A stretch of DNA of 64,000 nt from Gracilibacillus caseinilyticus (GCF_022919115.1 NZ_CP095072.1:4030001-4094000), one strand, 5' to 3'. Counted from the stretch's first letter, positions 43,439 to 55,990 are shown. The notes: generated by a model from the sequence alone, not told the origin. Numbers and translations: made by a program.

Positions 43439-43903
43439 TTAGTTCATACTATCTTTAATCGCTCGGTCCATATCACGTTTCGCCTGTTTTTGTTTCAGGT
43501 CCTCACGCTTATCGAATTTCTTCTTCCCTTTTCCTAATCCGATCAGAACTTTGGCAAACCCATTCTTAATATATACTTTAAGCGGAATGATAGAATAACC
43601 CTCCTGTTGGCTTTGACCAATCAGCTGATCAATCTGCTTGCGGTGAAGCAACAGCTTACGTGCTCTAGTCGGCTCATGGTTATATCGATTTCCTTGTTCA
43701 TAAGTAGAGATGTGCATGTTATTGACATAGGCTTGCCCTTGCTTAATGGTCGCAAAACTGTCTTTCAAGTTTACTCGACCTGCTCGAATTGATTTTATTT
43801 CCGTTCCTTGTAAAACAATTCCTGCTTCAAACGTATCCTCAATAAAATAATCATGATTTGCTTTTTTATTCTGCGCAATTACTCTTCCTTCTTTTTTTGC
43901 CAT
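43439..43903 (-). CDS. smpB: SmpB, tmRNA-binding protein
   Basis: 154-residue OB-fold protein that binds the tRNA-like half of tmRNA and brings it to stalled ribosomes. The body has [40 protein letters not shown], and the basic tail [20 protein letters not shown] typical of SmpB. AGGAGG precedes the ATG at 43901-43903; a longer frame to 44002 would add an unrelated hydrophobic N-terminus. Sits between rnr and ssrA. Confidence 0.95.
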   Translation of the reverse strand: MAKKEGRVIAQNKKANHDYFIEDTFEAGIVLQGTEIKSIRAGRVNLKDSFATIKQGQAYVNNMHISTYEQGNRYNHEPTRARKLLLHRKQIDQLIGQSQQEGYSIIPLKVYIKNGFAKVLIGLGKGKKKFDKREDLKQKQAKRDMDRAIKDSMN

Positions 43904-43983
43904 AATCCGGTTCCTCCTACTGTTACGTAAAATACATTTTAACAAAAAAATGAGAAATGTGCGAATAATTGTAGAAAGAAGAA

Positions 43984-44020
43984 CTGGGATAGCCCAAATC
44001 ATGCTACATCGCTATCCCAG
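43984..44020 (-). terminator. Hairpin between rnr and smpB
   Basis: CTGGGATAGC (43984-43993) and GCTATCCCAG (44011-44020) form a perfect 10-bp stem, ten bases after the rnr stop. The tail on the minus strand (AGTTCTTCTTTC) is only partly T-rich, so read-through into smpB is likely. Confidence 0.65.
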
Positions 44021-44030
44021 TAACTTGTGA

Positions 44031-46310
44031 TTACCTTTTCTTTTTCTTCTTTTGACCTTGTTTCTTATTGTTGTTTGGTTTACTCGAATTTTGTGATTTT
44101 TTTGCCGTTTTCTTTAGTCCACCTTTATCTCGACGAGCTTGAATTACCTTATCTTCTGGCTTTGAACGTCTTTTTTTTGGCTTCATACCGACAATTTCAA
44201 AATCGACGGAGCGTTCATCTAAGTTAACCTGTGCTACTTTTACTGTGATCGCATCGCCAACTTGAAAGACATTGCCTGTTCGCTCACCAATCATGGCATA
44301 CGCTCTCTCATCAAAATGATAATAATCATCTGTTAAATAGCTTACGTGTACAAGACCTTCAACAGTGTTTGGCAATTCCACAAACAACCCGAAGTTGGTA
44401 ACAGAGCTGATCACACCATCATATTCTTCTCCGATTTTATCTTGCATATATTCTGCCTTCTTCAGATCATCAACTTCACGTTCAGCATCTACAGCTGCAC
44501 GTTCTTTTAATGAAGCTTGCTTTGCTATATCAGGCATTTTGTCTTTCCAATGATGTCTCGTATTTTGGTCTAGTTTCTTTTCAATCAAATACGTACGAAT
44601 TAATCGGTGCACAATTAAATCCGGATAACGACGAATTGGTGACGTGAAATGCGTATAAAATTCCGTAGCTAAACCGAAGTGACCAATTCCTTGTGGATCA
44701 TATTTTGCTTGCTTCATGGAACGCAGCATTAATTTGGAAATAATCATATCTTCTTCTGTACCTGCTACTTCATCTAATACATTTTGCAATGCCTGTGGAT
44801 GAATTTCATTGGAACTACCCTTAACAACATATCCAAATCTAGCAATAAATTCAAAGAATGTTTGTAATTTTGCTGGATCAGGATCTTCGTGAATACGGTG
44901 AATGAACGGAACATCCATCCAATGAAAATGTTCAGCAACAGTTTCGTTGGCACAAAGCATAAATTCCTCAATTAATCGCTCCCCAACGGAACGCTCCCGA
45001 ATCACAACATCTTCTGCCTTACCTTCTTGATCAACCAATACTTGTGCTTCTTTAAAATCAAAATCAATAGCACCACGGCCAAAACGTTTCTTACGCAATA
45101 CTTCCGCTAATTCTTCCATGTCCTCAAACATCGGAACAAGGGATTGATAGCGGTCAATTTGTTCTTGATCCTTGTCCACTAGTATTTGGTTAACTGCCTT
45201 ATATGTCATTCTTTCTGTTGTATTAATGACTGCCTGAAAGATATCATGGTTGACTACTTCACCTTTTGGATTAATTTCCATATCACAACCCAATACAAGG
45301 CGATCTACTTGAGGATTTAATGAACAGATACCATTGGAAAGTCGATGCGGAATCATCGGTATAACACGATCCACTAGGTAAACACTCGTTCCTCTTTCAT
45401 AAGCTTCACGATCGATCGGAGAGTTCTCCTCCACATAATGCGTGACATCAGCAATATATACACCTAGCTTATAATTACCATTTTCTAATTTTTTCACTGT
45501 TACTGCATCGTCTAAGTCCTTGGCATCAGCACCATCAATCGTCACAATCGTTTCTTCGCGTAAATCTTTACGACCTTCTAAGTCTTTTTCAGGTATTTCC
45601 TTGGAAATACTCTCTGCTTGTTTTAATACATCCTCTGGAAAATCAATGGTAATACCATTCTTATAAATGATTGATAATATATCCATTCCTGGGTCATTTT
45701 TGTGACCAAGGATATTTACTACTCGTCCTTCAGCACTCTTACGTCCTTCAGGATACTTTGTTATTTCAACAATAACTTTATGGCCACCAACAGCACCTTT
45801 TGCTTCGCCTTTCGGTACAAAGATATCATTAGGAATTCGTTTGTCATCGGCAATTACGAATCCAAACGCTCCATTATCTTCATATGTACCGATAATTTCT
45901 GATGTGAATCGTTCAATGATACGGACGACAACACCCTCCGCCCGTTTACTAGTATCATCATGATGATCCACACGGACGAACACTTTATCGCCATTCATTG
46001 CAGAACCAAGATCAGCATGGTTAATGTATACATCCGCCATTCCTTCCTCTTCTGGAATCAAGAAGGCAAAACCTTTAGCATGCATTTGAATACTACCGCG
46101 TATTAAATTCATTTTCTCTGGTAATCCATAACGGTTTTTACGAGTCCGAATCAGTTCTCCGGCGTTTTCCAGCTCATTCAAAGCTTTCATTAATTCAGTG
46201 AATTGTTCTGATTCATCTAATTGCAATACCTCTTCGATTTCTTGAACCGATAAAGGTTTGGTGGCATTTTCGTTAAAATAGTTGAGAATTTGTTGTTGCA
46301 TTGTTGACAT
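44031..46310 (-). CDS. rnr: Ribonuclease R
   Basis: Processive 3'-5' exoribonuclease of 759 residues that degrades structured RNA and, with tmRNA, non-stop mRNAs. Order: N-terminal helix-turn-helix (about 1-65), two cold-shock domains (about 70-215), RNB catalytic domain (about 245-580) with the metal motif [12 protein letters not shown], an S1 domain (about 630-710, [20 protein letters not shown]) and a Lys/Asn-rich tail. GGAG lies eight bases before the ATG. Located in the conserved est-rnr-smpB-ssrA order. Confidence 0.96.
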   Translation of the reverse strand: MSTMQQQILNYFNENATKPLSVQEIEEVLQLDESEQFTELMKALNELENAGELIRTRKNRYGLPEKMNLIRGSIQMHAKGFAFLIPEEEGMADVYINHADLGSAMNGDKVFVRVDHHDDTSKRAEGVVVRIIERFTSEIIGTYEDNGAFGFVIADDKRIPNDIFVPKGEAKGAVGGHKVIVEITKYPEGRKSAEGRVVNILGHKNDPGMDILSIIYKNGITIDFPEDVLKQAESISKEIPEKDLEGRKDLREETIVTIDGADAKDLDDAVTVKKLENGNYKLGVYIADVTHYVEENSPIDREAYERGTSVYLVDRVIPMIPHRLSNGICSLNPQVDRLVLGCDMEINPKGEVVNHDIFQAVINTTERMTYKAVNQILVDKDQEQIDRYQSLVPMFEDMEELAEVLRKKRFGRGAIDFDFKEAQVLVDQEGKAEDVVIRERSVGERLIEEFMLCANETVAEHFHWMDVPFIHRIHEDPDPAKLQTFFEFIARFGYVVKGSSNEIHPQALQNVLDEVAGTEEDMIISKLMLRSMKQAKYDPQGIGHFGLATEFYTHFTSPIRRYPDLIVHRLIRTYLIEKKLDQNTRHHWKDKMPDIAKQASLKERAAVDAEREVDDLKKAEYMQDKIGEEYDGVISSVTNFGLFVELPNTVEGLVHVSYLTDDYYHFDERAYAMIGERTGNVFQVGDAITVKVAQVNLDERSVDFEIVGMKPKKRRSKPEDKVIQARRDKGGLKKTAKKSQNSSKPNNNKKQGQKKKKKR

Positions 46311-46354
46311 GATTTTTACTCCACCTCTTTCTCTTTTTCTCTTAGTATGGGCTT

Positions 46355-47095
46355 TTACCAGTCAAGTGATGCGAAAAAAGCAGCGATATCTTCATGTAAT
46401 TGATCTTTTGCTTTACTGAATGTAATCGCATGACCAGCATTTTCATACCATTTGATTTGTTTATTGTTTGATTCAACATTCTCATAAATATAATTCGCGC
46501 TGTCAGGATTGATCATTTCATCCTGTTTAGCTTGTGCGACAAGGGTTGGTGTATACAACATATCGATATTATCCTTTACCCTTGTAATGGATTTTTCAAT
46601 CTCTTTAAATAAATCTTTTGAATCGTCTAACAGCTGTTCTGTCTCTTGTTGGATGGTTAATTCATCTTTTCCTTCCAATTGTTTAAATTCTTTGGCAAAG
46701 TGTCGGAATCCAATTGTTAATTGTGATTCATTATCAAAGAACATTGGTGAACACATTGTCACAATTCCTTGAACAGGATTATTACAAGCAAGGCGTAACC
46801 CCAATACTCCACCAAGTGATAAGCCGACGACCGCGATCTTTTGATAACCTTGTGTTTGTAAATACTGATAAGCATCTTTTACATCTTCCCACCATTGTTC
46901 CGCAGTTGCATTAACTAAATCTTCAGGCGATTTCCCATGTCCACGATATATAGGTGCATAACATGTATAGCCCTCGCTATTTAAATGTCTGCCTAACATC
47001 CGCACATCAGCAGAATGTCCTGTGAATCCATGTAGTAGTAATACCGCACGTTCGTCTCCTTTAAACATAAACGGTTCTGGCTGTTTTCTCTTCAT
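46355..47095 (-). CDS. est: Carboxylesterase of the Est30/YvaK family
   Basis: 246-residue alpha/beta hydrolase: [15 protein letters not shown] (oxyanion region), nucleophile Ser in [11 protein letters not shown] (about residue 93), Asp in [13 protein letters not shown] and His in AGHAITF. This esterase lies between secG and rnr in Bacillus and Geobacillus genomes as well, so conserved order supports the call. It hydrolyses short-chain esters in homologues; natural substrate unknown. Confidence 0.93.
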   Translation of the reverse strand: MKRKQPEPFMFKGDERAVLLLHGFTGHSADVRMLGRHLNSEGYTCYAPIYRGHGKSPEDLVNATAEQWWEDVKDAYQYLQTQGYQKIAVVGLSLGGVLGLRLACNNPVQGIVTMCSPMFFDNESQLTIGFRHFAKEFKQLEGKDELTIQQETEQLLDDSKDLFKEIEKSITRVKDNIDMLYTPTLVAQAKQDEMINPDSANYIYENVESNNKQIKWYENAGHAITFSKAKDQLHEDIAAFFASLDW

Positions 47096-47167
47096 TGTTG
47101 TTCTTGTCCCCTTTCGATCTTTCTAAATATTTCTAAGTGTACTATATTTTACGTAATGTTACGAAAA

Positions 47168-47202
47168 AAAAACACCCTCTGCAATCCGCAAAGGGTGTTT
47201 CA
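47168..47202 (-). terminator. Terminator of secG
   Basis: AACACCCT and AGGGTGTT form a stem followed on the minus strand by TTTTTTTTTCG, 20 bases after the secG stop. It separates secG from est. Confidence 0.9.
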
Positions 47203-47218
47203 TCATGATTGTATTTTT

Positions 47219-47449
47219 TTATAAAATATAAGCAATAGCAAAAGTTAGCACGAACAGAATTACAGAAGTAATGATTGTGCCTCGGTGTAAGACAGCGTCT
47301 ATCCCTCTCGCTTTTTGCTTACCAAAAAGTTGTTCAGCACCACCAGAAATAGCTCCAGAAAGTCCAGCGCTTTTTCCTGACTGTAATAATACAAATACAA
47401 CTAATACAATAGCATCAATAATTAATAAAGTCATTGCAACGGCCATCAT
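47219..47449 (-). CDS. secG: SecG protein-export channel subunit
   Basis: 76 residues with two membrane helices (about 4-20 and 55-75) around the SecG loop [29 protein letters not shown]. Auxiliary subunit of the SecYEG translocon. AAGGGGGG precedes the ATG. It has its own terminator before est and is divergent from the hydrolase gene at 47569. Confidence 0.95.
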   Translation of the reverse strand: MMAVAMTLLIIDAIVLVVFVLLQSGKSAGLSGAISGGAEQLFGKQKARGIDAVLHRGTIITSVILFVLTFAIAYIL

Positions 47450-47568
47450 GTTGCAAACCCCCCTTAGACGTACAAATCAATACTTACAATGTAGCAAAAA
47501 GAAACCAAAATGGCAAGCTATTTTTACAGGATTCGTGGTAAGATGTAGAAAAAAAGGAGTTCATTTTA

Positions 47569-48516
47569 ATGAAAGATAACCGTTTTTGGCTTGAAACACA
47601 CGATCGGCAATCACTGTATGTGAAAAGCTGGCAAAACAATGCGGAACCAAAGGCAGTCGTTCAACTGACACACGGTATGGCAGAGCATATCGAGCGCTAC
47701 TATGATTTCGCCGCTTTTCTTACTGATCGTTCATTCATCGTATATGGCCACGATCATCGCGGTCATGGTCGCACTGGGGAAAATGCAGATTCACTTGGAC
47801 ATATAGCAGATCATAATGGTTTTGCTAGTATGGTTAACGATGCCATCACCGTTACAGAAGCGATCAAGAAAAAGCACCCAAGCCTCCCCGTTTTTCTTAT
47901 TGGACACAGCATGGGATCTTTTATCAGCAGGCGTTATATGACCCTCAGACCTGAACTTCTTGATGGTGTTGCGCTGATTGGCACTGGTTTTCAATCAAAT
48001 GCTTTATTACACACAGCAAAATTGCTAGCCAAAATGGTTTGTATACTACGAGGCAAAAAAACACCAGGAAATCTGTTGCATAAACTATCTTTTTTTGGCT
48101 ATAACAAGTATACAGAAAATAATAGTGAATTTGACTGGCTTTGCACGGACCGGGAAATTATTGATCAGTATAAGCAAGACCATTATTGCGGTTTCACACT
48201 TTCCAATCAATTCTTTTATGATTTATATGACGGACTGCTTTCCATTCAATCCACCAGACAAATAAAGAAGCCATTCAGTGACTTACCTCTACTTTTATTA
48301 AGTGGAAAAGAAGATCCGGTCGGAAATTATGGCGATAGTATCAAGAAGGCTGTAACCTTTTACAACTCGATAGGAATGGTAAACATGGAGTGGAAATTAT
48401 ATAAAAATGGAAGACATGAAATATTGAATGAAACGAACAAAACAGAGATTTTTCTAGAAATTGCTACATGGATTGAAAAGCAAATGGCTTGTCACAAAGA
48501 CACACAATCCGTATAA
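47569..48516 (+). CDS. Monoacylglycerol-lipase-like alpha/beta hydrolase
   Basis: 315 residues of the PldB/YtpA lysophospholipase-type family: VVQLTHGMAEHIERYYDFA, the HGRTG loop YGHDHRGHGRTG, nucleophile Ser in LIGHSMGSFISRRY (about residue 110), Asp in GKEDPVGNYG and His in GRHEILNE. GGAG precedes the ATG. It faces away from secG and stands before ptsH, but no link to the PTS is implied. Substrate unknown, likely lysophospholipid or monoglyceride. Confidence 0.88.
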   Translation: MKDNRFWLETHDRQSLYVKSWQNNAEPKAVVQLTHGMAEHIERYYDFAAFLTDRSFIVYGHDHRGHGRTGENADSLGHIADHNGFASMVNDAITVTEAIKKKHPSLPVFLIGHSMGSFISRRYMTLRPELLDGVALIGTGFQSNALLHTAKLLAKMVCILRGKKTPGNLLHKLSFFGYNKYTENNSEFDWLCTDREIIDQYKQDHYCGFTLSNQFFYDLYDGLLSIQSTRQIKKPFSDLPLLLLSGKEDPVGNYGDSIKKAVTFYNSIGMVNMEWKLYKNGRHEILNETNKTEIFLEIATWIEKQMACHKDTQSV

Positions 48517-48620
48517 TGAGCATGTTACATGATAATATCCCTTGAAATATGACCTATATTAAGAGTAAAATTAAGGTGAAGTATTATCTTAAAACAATTT
48601 TTATTAGGAGGTTTTTTATA

Positions 48621-48890
48621 ATGGCAGTAGAAAAAACAGTAACAATTACAGATGAAACAGGTGTACACGCACGTCCAGCAACTGTACTAGTTAATAAAGC
48701 AGGTAGCTTTGCATCTGATATGAACTTAGAATACAATGGCAAATCCATTAACTTAAAATCTATCATGGGTGTTATGTCTCTAGGTATCCCTCAAGGTGCA
48801 GAAATTAAAATTATTGCAGACGGTTCTGATGAGCAAGAGGCTTTAGATGCAGTAGTTGAAGTTATTAAATCAGAAGGTCTAGGAGAGTAA
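48621..48890 (+). CDS. ptsH: HPr, phosphocarrier protein of the PTS
   Basis: 89-residue protein that carries phosphate from enzyme I to sugar-specific IIA domains; Ser-phosphorylated HPr also assists CcpA. Active His16 (His15 in usual numbering) in [10 protein letters not shown] and regulatory Ser47 (Ser46) in [11 protein letters not shown] are both present. AGGAGG stands nine bases before the ATG at 48621; the frame is open further upstream but without a ribosome site. Followed seven bases later by ptsI. The cre site at 15997 makes it a functional partner of the yes operon. Confidence 0.96.
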   Translation: MAVEKTVTITDETGVHARPATVLVNKAGSFASDMNLEYNGKSINLKSIMGVMSLGIPQGAEIKIIADGSDEQEALDAVVEVIKSEGLGE

Positions 48891-48897
48891 TTCATCC

Positions 48898-50613
48898 ATG
48901 AATCAATTAACAGGTATAGCAGCATCGAACGGAATAGCTATTGCCAAAGCATACAAATTAGCTATTCCGGACCTTTCTTTTTCCAATGAGAAAGTAGAAG
49001 ATACAAACGCTGAAAAAGATCGTTTAACAAAAGCTCTAGACATTTCTAAATCAGAGTTAGAAAAAATCAAAGAGCATGCTCGTACCTCACTAGGGGACGA
49101 GCATGCAGAAATTTTTTCAGCTCATTTACTCGTACTTAGTGATCCGGAATTAATTAATCCGATCAAGGATAAAATTGAAACGGACAGTGTTAATGCGGAA
49201 TTTGCGTTAGATGAAACCGCTCAGATGTTCATTCAAATGTTTGAAACGATGGACAATGAATATATGCGTGAGCGTGCCGCTGATATTAAGGACGTTACCA
49301 AACGTGTAATGGCCCATTTATTAGGGGTTAATTTCCCTAACCCCGCATTAATTGACGAAGAAGTTATTGTCATTGCAGAGGATTTAACACCATCTGATAC
49401 GGCGCAATTAAACAAACAATTTGTACAAGGTTTCACTACGAACATTGGTGGCCGCACATCCCACTCCGCTATCATGGCTCGCTCATTAGAAATTCCGGCA
49501 GTCGTTGGAACGAAAAATATTACCGAGCAAGCAAAAGCTGGAGACATGTTAATTGTAGACGGAATCGATGGAAAAGTTATCATTAATCCAACTGAAGATG
49601 AAATTGCTAGCTATCAAGAGAAGCAGCAACAATTTGAACAACAAAAGCAGGAATGGGCGAAGTTAAAAGATGAACCTACTGTATCAAAAGATGGTTCGCA
49701 TGTTGAGCTGGTAGCGAACATTGGTACACCAAATGATGTAGAGGGTGTTATGAATAATGGCGGCGAAGGTGTCGGCCTTTATCGTACAGAATTCCTCTAT
49801 ATGGGGAAAAATGAGCTTCCTACAGAGGACGAACAATACAATGCGTACAAATCTGTTTTAGAACAGATGGGCGATAAACCGGTAGTTGTCCGTACATTAG
49901 ATATTGGTGGGGACAAAGAGCTTCCATACTTAGAACTGCCAAAAGAGATGAACCCGTTTCTTGGCTATCGTGCCATTCGTTTATGCTTAGAACGTGATGA
50001 TATTTTCCGTACACAATTACGCGCATTGCTTCGTGCCAGCGTCTATGGAAACTTAAAAATCATGTTCCCGATGATTGCTACTCTCGATGAATTCCGTCAA
50101 GCGAAAGCAATTCTTTTAGAAGAAAAAGCGAACTTAACGAATGAAGGAATCAAGGTTTCCGATGATATCGAAGTTGGTATCATGGTTGAAATCCCTTCTA
50201 CTGCGGTAATCGCTCGTCAATTCGCAAAAGAAGTCGATTTCTTCAGTATTGGAACGAACGATTTAATTCAATATACGCTCGCAGCTGACCGTATGAATGA
50301 ACGTGTTAGCTACCTTTACCAACCCTATCACCCAGCAATCCTTAACCTAGTGCATAATGTGATTGAAGCAGCACATGCAGAAGGTAAGTGGGCTGGTATG
50401 TGTGGTGAAATGGCTGGCGATTCCATCGCGATCCCTATCCTTTTAGCATTAGGCTTAGATGAATTTAGTATGAGTGCAACATCTATCTTACCAGCACGTA
50501 CACAAATCCGTGATCTTTCTAAAAAAGAACTTGCTTCTTACAAAGATCAGTTATTAGGCATGAGTACTGCTGATGAAGTGGAAGCATTCGTACGCGAAAA
50601 AACGAATCAATAA
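48898..50613 (+). CDS. ptsI: PTS enzyme I
   Basis: 571-residue phosphoenolpyruvate-protein phosphotransferase, first step of PTS sugar uptake. Order: HPr-binding helical domain (about 30-130), phosphohistidine domain with [13 protein letters not shown] (active His near 190), and the PEP-binding TIM barrel with [41 protein letters not shown] and the C-terminal Cys in [11 protein letters not shown]. Full length, in operon with ptsH, with a terminator close behind. Confidence 0.97.
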   Translation: MNQLTGIAASNGIAIAKAYKLAIPDLSFSNEKVEDTNAEKDRLTKALDISKSELEKIKEHARTSLGDEHAEIFSAHLLVLSDPELINPIKDKIETDSVNAEFALDETAQMFIQMFETMDNEYMRERAADIKDVTKRVMAHLLGVNFPNPALIDEEVIVIAEDLTPSDTAQLNKQFVQGFTTNIGGRTSHSAIMARSLEIPAVVGTKNITEQAKAGDMLIVDGIDGKVIINPTEDEIASYQEKQQQFEQQKQEWAKLKDEPTVSKDGSHVELVANIGTPNDVEGVMNNGGEGVGLYRTEFLYMGKNELPTEDEQYNAYKSVLEQMGDKPVVVRTLDIGGDKELPYLELPKEMNPFLGYRAIRLCLERDDIFRTQLRALLRASVYGNLKIMFPMIATLDEFRQAKAILLEEKANLTNEGIKVSDDIEVGIMVEIPSTAVIARQFAKEVDFFSIGTNDLIQYTLAADRMNERVSYLYQPYHPAILNLVHNVIEAAHAEGKWAGMCGEMAGDSIAIPILLALGLDEFSMSATSILPARTQIRDLSKKELASYKDQLLGMSTADEVEAFVREKTNQ

Positions 50614-50619
50614 TTTTTT

Positions 50620-50651
50620 GGACTCAGACTTATGTCTGGGTCTTTTTTATA
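50620..50651 (+). terminator. Terminator of ptsHI
   Basis: GACTCAGAC and GTCTGGGTC pair around TTAT and are followed by TTTTTTAT, eight bases after the ptsI stop. Confidence 0.9.
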
Positions 50652-50768
50652 TAGTCAGCTCCAACAATCGGGCAATTTTTCAAAATACAGTATTTGTCCT
50701 GCTTCTTATAACAGTTATGTTCACTAAATTTATTTCAAGATTATTATTTTAAAATAAGGCATTTGCGT

Positions 50769-50815
50769 GGCAAAGCTTTAAACAGTTAATAGCAGTGGTG
50801 CTTTGCATTATGATT
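50769..50815. repeat. Fragment of the dispersed inverted-repeat-ended element
   Basis: About 47 bases (GCAAAGCTTTAAACAGTTAAT-AGCAGTGGTGCT-TTGCATTATG, approximate) match the middle of copies 1 and 2 (AATAGCTAAAAGCAGTGGTGCTAAGCATTATG in copy 2). The terminal repeats are missing. The 314-base gap otherwise contains only two terminators. Confidence 0.6.
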
Positions 50816-50892
50816 TGTGTACAGGTCCTAACATTTCTAGCTACTTCTTAATTTTGATAACTTATTGTTGAAAACCTTATCATTTATTGTAA

Positions 50893-50922
50893 TACAAAAG
50901 ACTTGTACTGACAAGTCTTTTG
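50893..50922 (-). terminator. Terminator of the siderophore permease gene
   Basis: ACAAAAGACTTGT and ACAAGTCTTTTGT form a 13-bp perfect stem with a 4-base loop just after the permease stop codon; the minus strand continues ATTACAATAAATG. Confidence 0.85.
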
Positions 50923-50927
50923 TACTC

Positions 50928-52967
50928 TTAAAATTTCCATTTGTTTGAACGATTCATTAACCATAAAAAATACGGCGCGCCAATGATGGCGACGATTATG
51001 CCTGATGGTATTTCCTTTGGTACTAATAAAGTTCGGCTGAGTACGTCAGCAACCATAAGGAAAACAGCGCCTAATAAAGCGGTAGCTGGCAATAATTTTT
51101 TATGAACCGGACCTAATAATAAACGGGCAACGTGCGGAGCGATCAATCCAACAAAGCCAATTGTACCTACTGTAGCAACACTTGCGGCTGCTACGACAGA
51201 AGCCAATAGCGCCAAGTAAAACCTCGTTTTAACTACCCCTAATCCTAGCCCTTTTGCCGTATCATCCCCAAGTGCAAGTGTATGAATACGATCACTTACA
51301 ACATATATGATGGGAACTAAAATAACTAGTGGCCCAAGCAGATAATAGATCAATTCCGTCCAGCTAGTCGCATACGTTGTGCCCGATAACCACGTTAATG
51401 CGGAAGCTACTGCCATGTCCGACTGTACGACAATTATTTGGATAACTGCAGAACCAAATGCTGAAACACCTATCCCTAAAAGTGCCAGTAATGCGGGTTG
51501 GAAATCTGTCTTATATGCTAATGCCATCACAATTAAAAATGCGATAATAGCACCTAAAAATGCTCCCAACGGCACCCAAACAGCTGAAACAGAGCCGATA
51601 TACAGAAAGAGAAGCGCTCCGACACCTGCACCAGATGTAATTCCGATTACCGAGGGATCTGCAAGCGGATTACGCAGTACACCTTGAAAGATATAGCCGC
51701 TTATCGCTAAGAGCACCCCACTTCCTGCCGCTACAAGTAATCTGGGTAATCGCAAATCAAGTGCCATATTTTTTAAAAAAGAGTCTTGATTAAAAAATAT
51801 CGCCTGAAAAGTTTGGATCAGTTCCATACCATTGTTACCAGTAGCAACTCCAACAAACAGTGTGATGATAGCAATCACGATTAGAATTGGCATCATCCAT
51901 TTTTGTAAAGTCGGTGTATGTAACTGGCCAGCCAAAATAGCAGTATCTTTTTGACTGTATTGTTTGTTCCTTTTCTTCATAATAAGCCAAATTAGCCATG
52001 GTGCCCCGATAAATGCGGTAATCGCTCCAACAGGTAATTCTGAAAAACTGGAATCTATCATTCGAGCGAGAACATCCGCACCTAAGAGCACATTGGCTCC
52101 CCATAAAAAAGAACCTAATATAATAACGATATGCTTTTGAAAACCAAATAATTTGATCAGGTGTGGTGCAATCAATCCGACAAACCCGATTGGACCGACA
52201 ACACTAACGGTTACAGAGGTAAGAAAAACTGCAACAAGGACAGCAATCAGTCGCATTAATGGAACATTTTGCCCCAGTCCTCTTGCTACATCCTCTCCCA
52301 ATTGAAATATATCAAGTGATTTTGCGATGATCATAGAAACGAGAAGACCAATTAAAATAAATGGTAAGACAAATTGAGCTCCATTCCAGTTATTTTGCAC
52401 AAGCGTCCCGGAACCCCATAAAAATAAACCAGCTGTTTCATTTTCAAAGAAAATCTGCAATAACGAGGTAAATGCCGAAAACATCATGGTCACAACCATA
52501 CCTGCTAATACCATCTTTACTGGACTAGCATGGACCACACCTGCTAAAGTATAAACGATAAATGCTGTAAGTACTCCACCAGTAAAGGCAATGATTAAAC
52601 CACTCCATCCACTTGTCGTGGTCATAAATACACTAGCAAATACCACTGCAAAGTAGGAACCTGAGTGAATACCTAGCGTACTTGCTGATGCCAATGGATT
52701 TTTCGTTATTGTCTGCAACAATACTCCGGACACTGCCAGTGCGCCACCAGCAAGAATGCCCATCACCGCTCTTGGCATCCTTAAATAACGAATTGTATGG
52801 TGTTCGATTATATCCTGAGGATTAAAAATTGCTTGTAACATAGTAGCAGCCGAGACGGAGACACTTCCCTGCTGTAAATGAATAAATAATAGAAAAAGTA
52901 AAAGGACGGTTCCCCCTCCAAAGGTAAGAACCGTTTTCCAACTATATGAATCTTTCATTATATTCAT
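50928..52967 (-). CDS. Fused double FecCD siderophore permease
   Basis: 679 residues made of two tandem FecCD permease modules (about 1-335 and 345-679), some 18-20 membrane helices in total. Each half repeats the family signatures: PRAVMGILAGGALAVSGVLLQTITKNPLA and PRLLVAAGSGVLLAISGYIFQGVLRNPLA; LGEDVARGLG and LGDDTAKGLG coupling loops; GPIGFVGLIAPHL and GTIGFVGLIAPHV. FhuB and FpuB are fused in the same way. Its binding-protein partner just upstream is destroyed and no ATPase gene is near, so uptake needs subunits from elsewhere. Confidence 0.92.
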   Translation of the reverse strand: MNIMKDSYSWKTVLTFGGGTVLLLFLLFIHLQQGSVSVSAATMLQAIFNPQDIIEHHTIRYLRMPRAVMGILAGGALAVSGVLLQTITKNPLASASTLGIHSGSYFAVVFASVFMTTTSGWSGLIIAFTGGVLTAFIVYTLAGVVHASPVKMVLAGMVVTMMFSAFTSLLQIFFENETAGLFLWGSGTLVQNNWNGAQFVLPFILIGLLVSMIIAKSLDIFQLGEDVARGLGQNVPLMRLIAVLVAVFLTSVTVSVVGPIGFVGLIAPHLIKLFGFQKHIVIILGSFLWGANVLLGADVLARMIDSSFSELPVGAITAFIGAPWLIWLIMKKRNKQYSQKDTAILAGQLHTPTLQKWMMPILIVIAIITLFVGVATGNNGMELIQTFQAIFFNQDSFLKNMALDLRLPRLLVAAGSGVLLAISGYIFQGVLRNPLADPSVIGITSGAGVGALLFLYIGSVSAVWVPLGAFLGAIIAFLIVMALAYKTDFQPALLALLGIGVSAFGSAVIQIIVVQSDMAVASALTWLSGTTYATSWTELIYYLLGPLVILVPIIYVVSDRIHTLALGDDTAKGLGLGVVKTRFYLALLASVVAAASVATVGTIGFVGLIAPHVARLLLGPVHKKLLPATALLGAVFLMVADVLSRTLLVPKEIPSGIIVAIIGAPYFLWLMNRSNKWKF

Positions 52968-52971
52968 GTTA

Positions 52972-53601
52972 TCACTTCGCTTGCACTAGTGCTTCCTTAA
53001 TTTGATTGGCAAATACTTCTGCAGATAAAGGACCACCAAATGTCCATGTGTCTCCAGGCAACTGATATGTTCTGTCTTCTTTTACAAAGGCAAGTTCTTC
53101 CCATGCAGGATTTCCTGCCAAATGATTGGTAAAAATATTGTCATCTTCTTGCACAATATAAAAAAAGTGAGCATTTTGTACCGTTTGTAATGCTTCCACA
53201 CTTGTTTCATCGAAGCCATAGACTTGAAAACCATCGGATTGATAAGCATTTTCCAATCCTATCTTCTTCATGATTTCTGTTGCCATTGCGTTATCTTTGA
53301 ATAAACGAATAACTGGTGAATTTTCAGAGCTGTATGCTTGTGATAAAACAAATTGCTTGTTCCCAACACCTGCGTCAGAGATTTCAGATTCAATATCAGC
53401 ATACGATTGAGATAAATCACCCAGAATTTGGTCAGCTTCTTCTTCTTTTTCTACTAATTTAGCAATCTCTTTAAAAGTAGCTTCCATTTCTTCATATTGT
53501 GTGCCTTCCCCTTCTTCCGGGTATGCGTTATAAGCTAATGTCGGTGCGATATCTTTTAAGCTGTCCAGAATCTTCTCATGCCGAGAACTTGATGTAATGT
53601 G
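52972..53601 (-). pseudogene. C-terminal remnant of a siderophore-binding protein
   Basis: About 210 codons (ITSSSRHEKILDSLKDIAPTLAYNAYP to the C-terminal EVFANQIKEALVQAK) of an iron-siderophore binding protein of the FhuD/YfiY type; DTWTFGGPLSAEVFANQI is a typical ending. The signal peptide, lipobox and N-terminal lobe are missing and replaced, in the same frame, by transposase sequence. It directly precedes the double permease, which begins five bases later, so it was the first gene of that uptake operon. Confidence 0.85.
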
Positions 53602-54384
53602 TTTCATACGCTTGCACTTTTTGCGGTCGTAATCATGGAATTCTTTTTGAACACGTCTTCTCACTCGTTCTAAAGCCCAATAAATATACCGACAAAAGTG
53701 GAAGCGATCTGCAATGATGATGGGGTTCCGCAAAGCCTTTTGAACTGCTGACTTAAAGCTTTAGCTCATATCCATGACAACCATCTTTACTTGAGATCCT
53801 TTTTTAGCTAAGTACTTTTTAATCGTACGTACAGAGCGATTCGGTAATATATCAAGCGGGACACCTGTTTCTCCATTTGCGATGATTACTTGGTATTTAC
53901 CTTCTGTTGTATCCCCTTTATATTCATCGATAGCTATTACTGGTGGTAACGTGTCCACTTCTTTTAAACTAGTAGCTGCTAGTTGATCAAATCGACGAAT
54001 AGCTGTTGTTTGAGAAGTTCTGAACTGACCAGCAGTATCTTTAAAGTTTTTTCCCTGAATAACACGAAGCCCTAGGGCTTGATTCCATTCCTTTGAATGT
54101 CTTTGATATCGCCCTACAACTTGGTTTTTCTCAGGAAACCTCTTTCCACAAGTACAAACGTATCTTCGCTTCCTATAAAACAGATAAGATGTTCGTTCAA
54201 AGAGCTTTAAGTGTTGTACCTTTTGTATTCTATAGTCATGGACGTGGCTTGTTCTTTCCCCACAAGCAGGACAACGGTGTTTCTTAACAGGCAACTTTAT
54301 ATGTAAGTAAAAGTCCCCCTCCAACTCCTCCATCTTAGTAACAATAACACTTTCTAATCCTGGTAAATTCATGTTAAACTGCAT
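53602..54384 (-). pseudogene. ISL3-family transposase, truncated and with a stop
   Basis: The ATG at 54382-54384 starts MQFNMNLPGLESVIVTKMEE. A four-Cys zinc motif (CPACGERTSHVHDY ... CTCGKRF), a helix-turn-helix region and the DDE core VIAIDEYKG and VVMDMS follow. A TAA at 53761-53763 interrupts MDMS-SFKSAVQKAL; the frame then goes on PIIIADRFHFCRYIYWALERVRRRVQ to about 53602, where it joins the binding-protein sequence. The C-terminal third of the transposase is gone. It cannot move by itself. Confidence 0.88.
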
Positions 54385-54386
54385 GT

Positions 54387-54456
54387 ACACGCATCTCCTA
54401 TCCCTTTGGTTTGTTTCTAGTCCATTCAAGTGTAAAGGATATAGGAGCTTGCGTGT
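54387..54456. repeat. Inverted repeat ahead of the ISL3 transposase
   Basis: ACACGCATCTCCTATCC (54387-54403) is mirrored by GGATATAGGAGCTTGCGTGT (54438-54456) with small bulges. It lies between the transposase start and the enolase terminator, so it may be a leader hairpin or part of the element end. Confidence 0.55.
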
Positions 54457-54529
54457 TTTATTATGCTTAATTTTTTCAAACCCCAACATATATAATAGAG
54501 CCTGCTTTTATACTTTCTTTCCTCCTGAT

Positions 54530-54562
54530 AAAAAAGCACCCCAACTAAGGGATGCTTTTTAT
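54530..54562 (-). terminator. Terminator of the glycolytic operon
   Basis: On the minus strand AAAAAGCATCCC and GGGTGCTTTTTT pair with one mismatch, then T run; it lies ten bases after the eno stop codon. Confidence 0.88.
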
Positions 54563-54571
54563 TAATATAAC

Positions 54572-55990
<1,419 letters not shown>

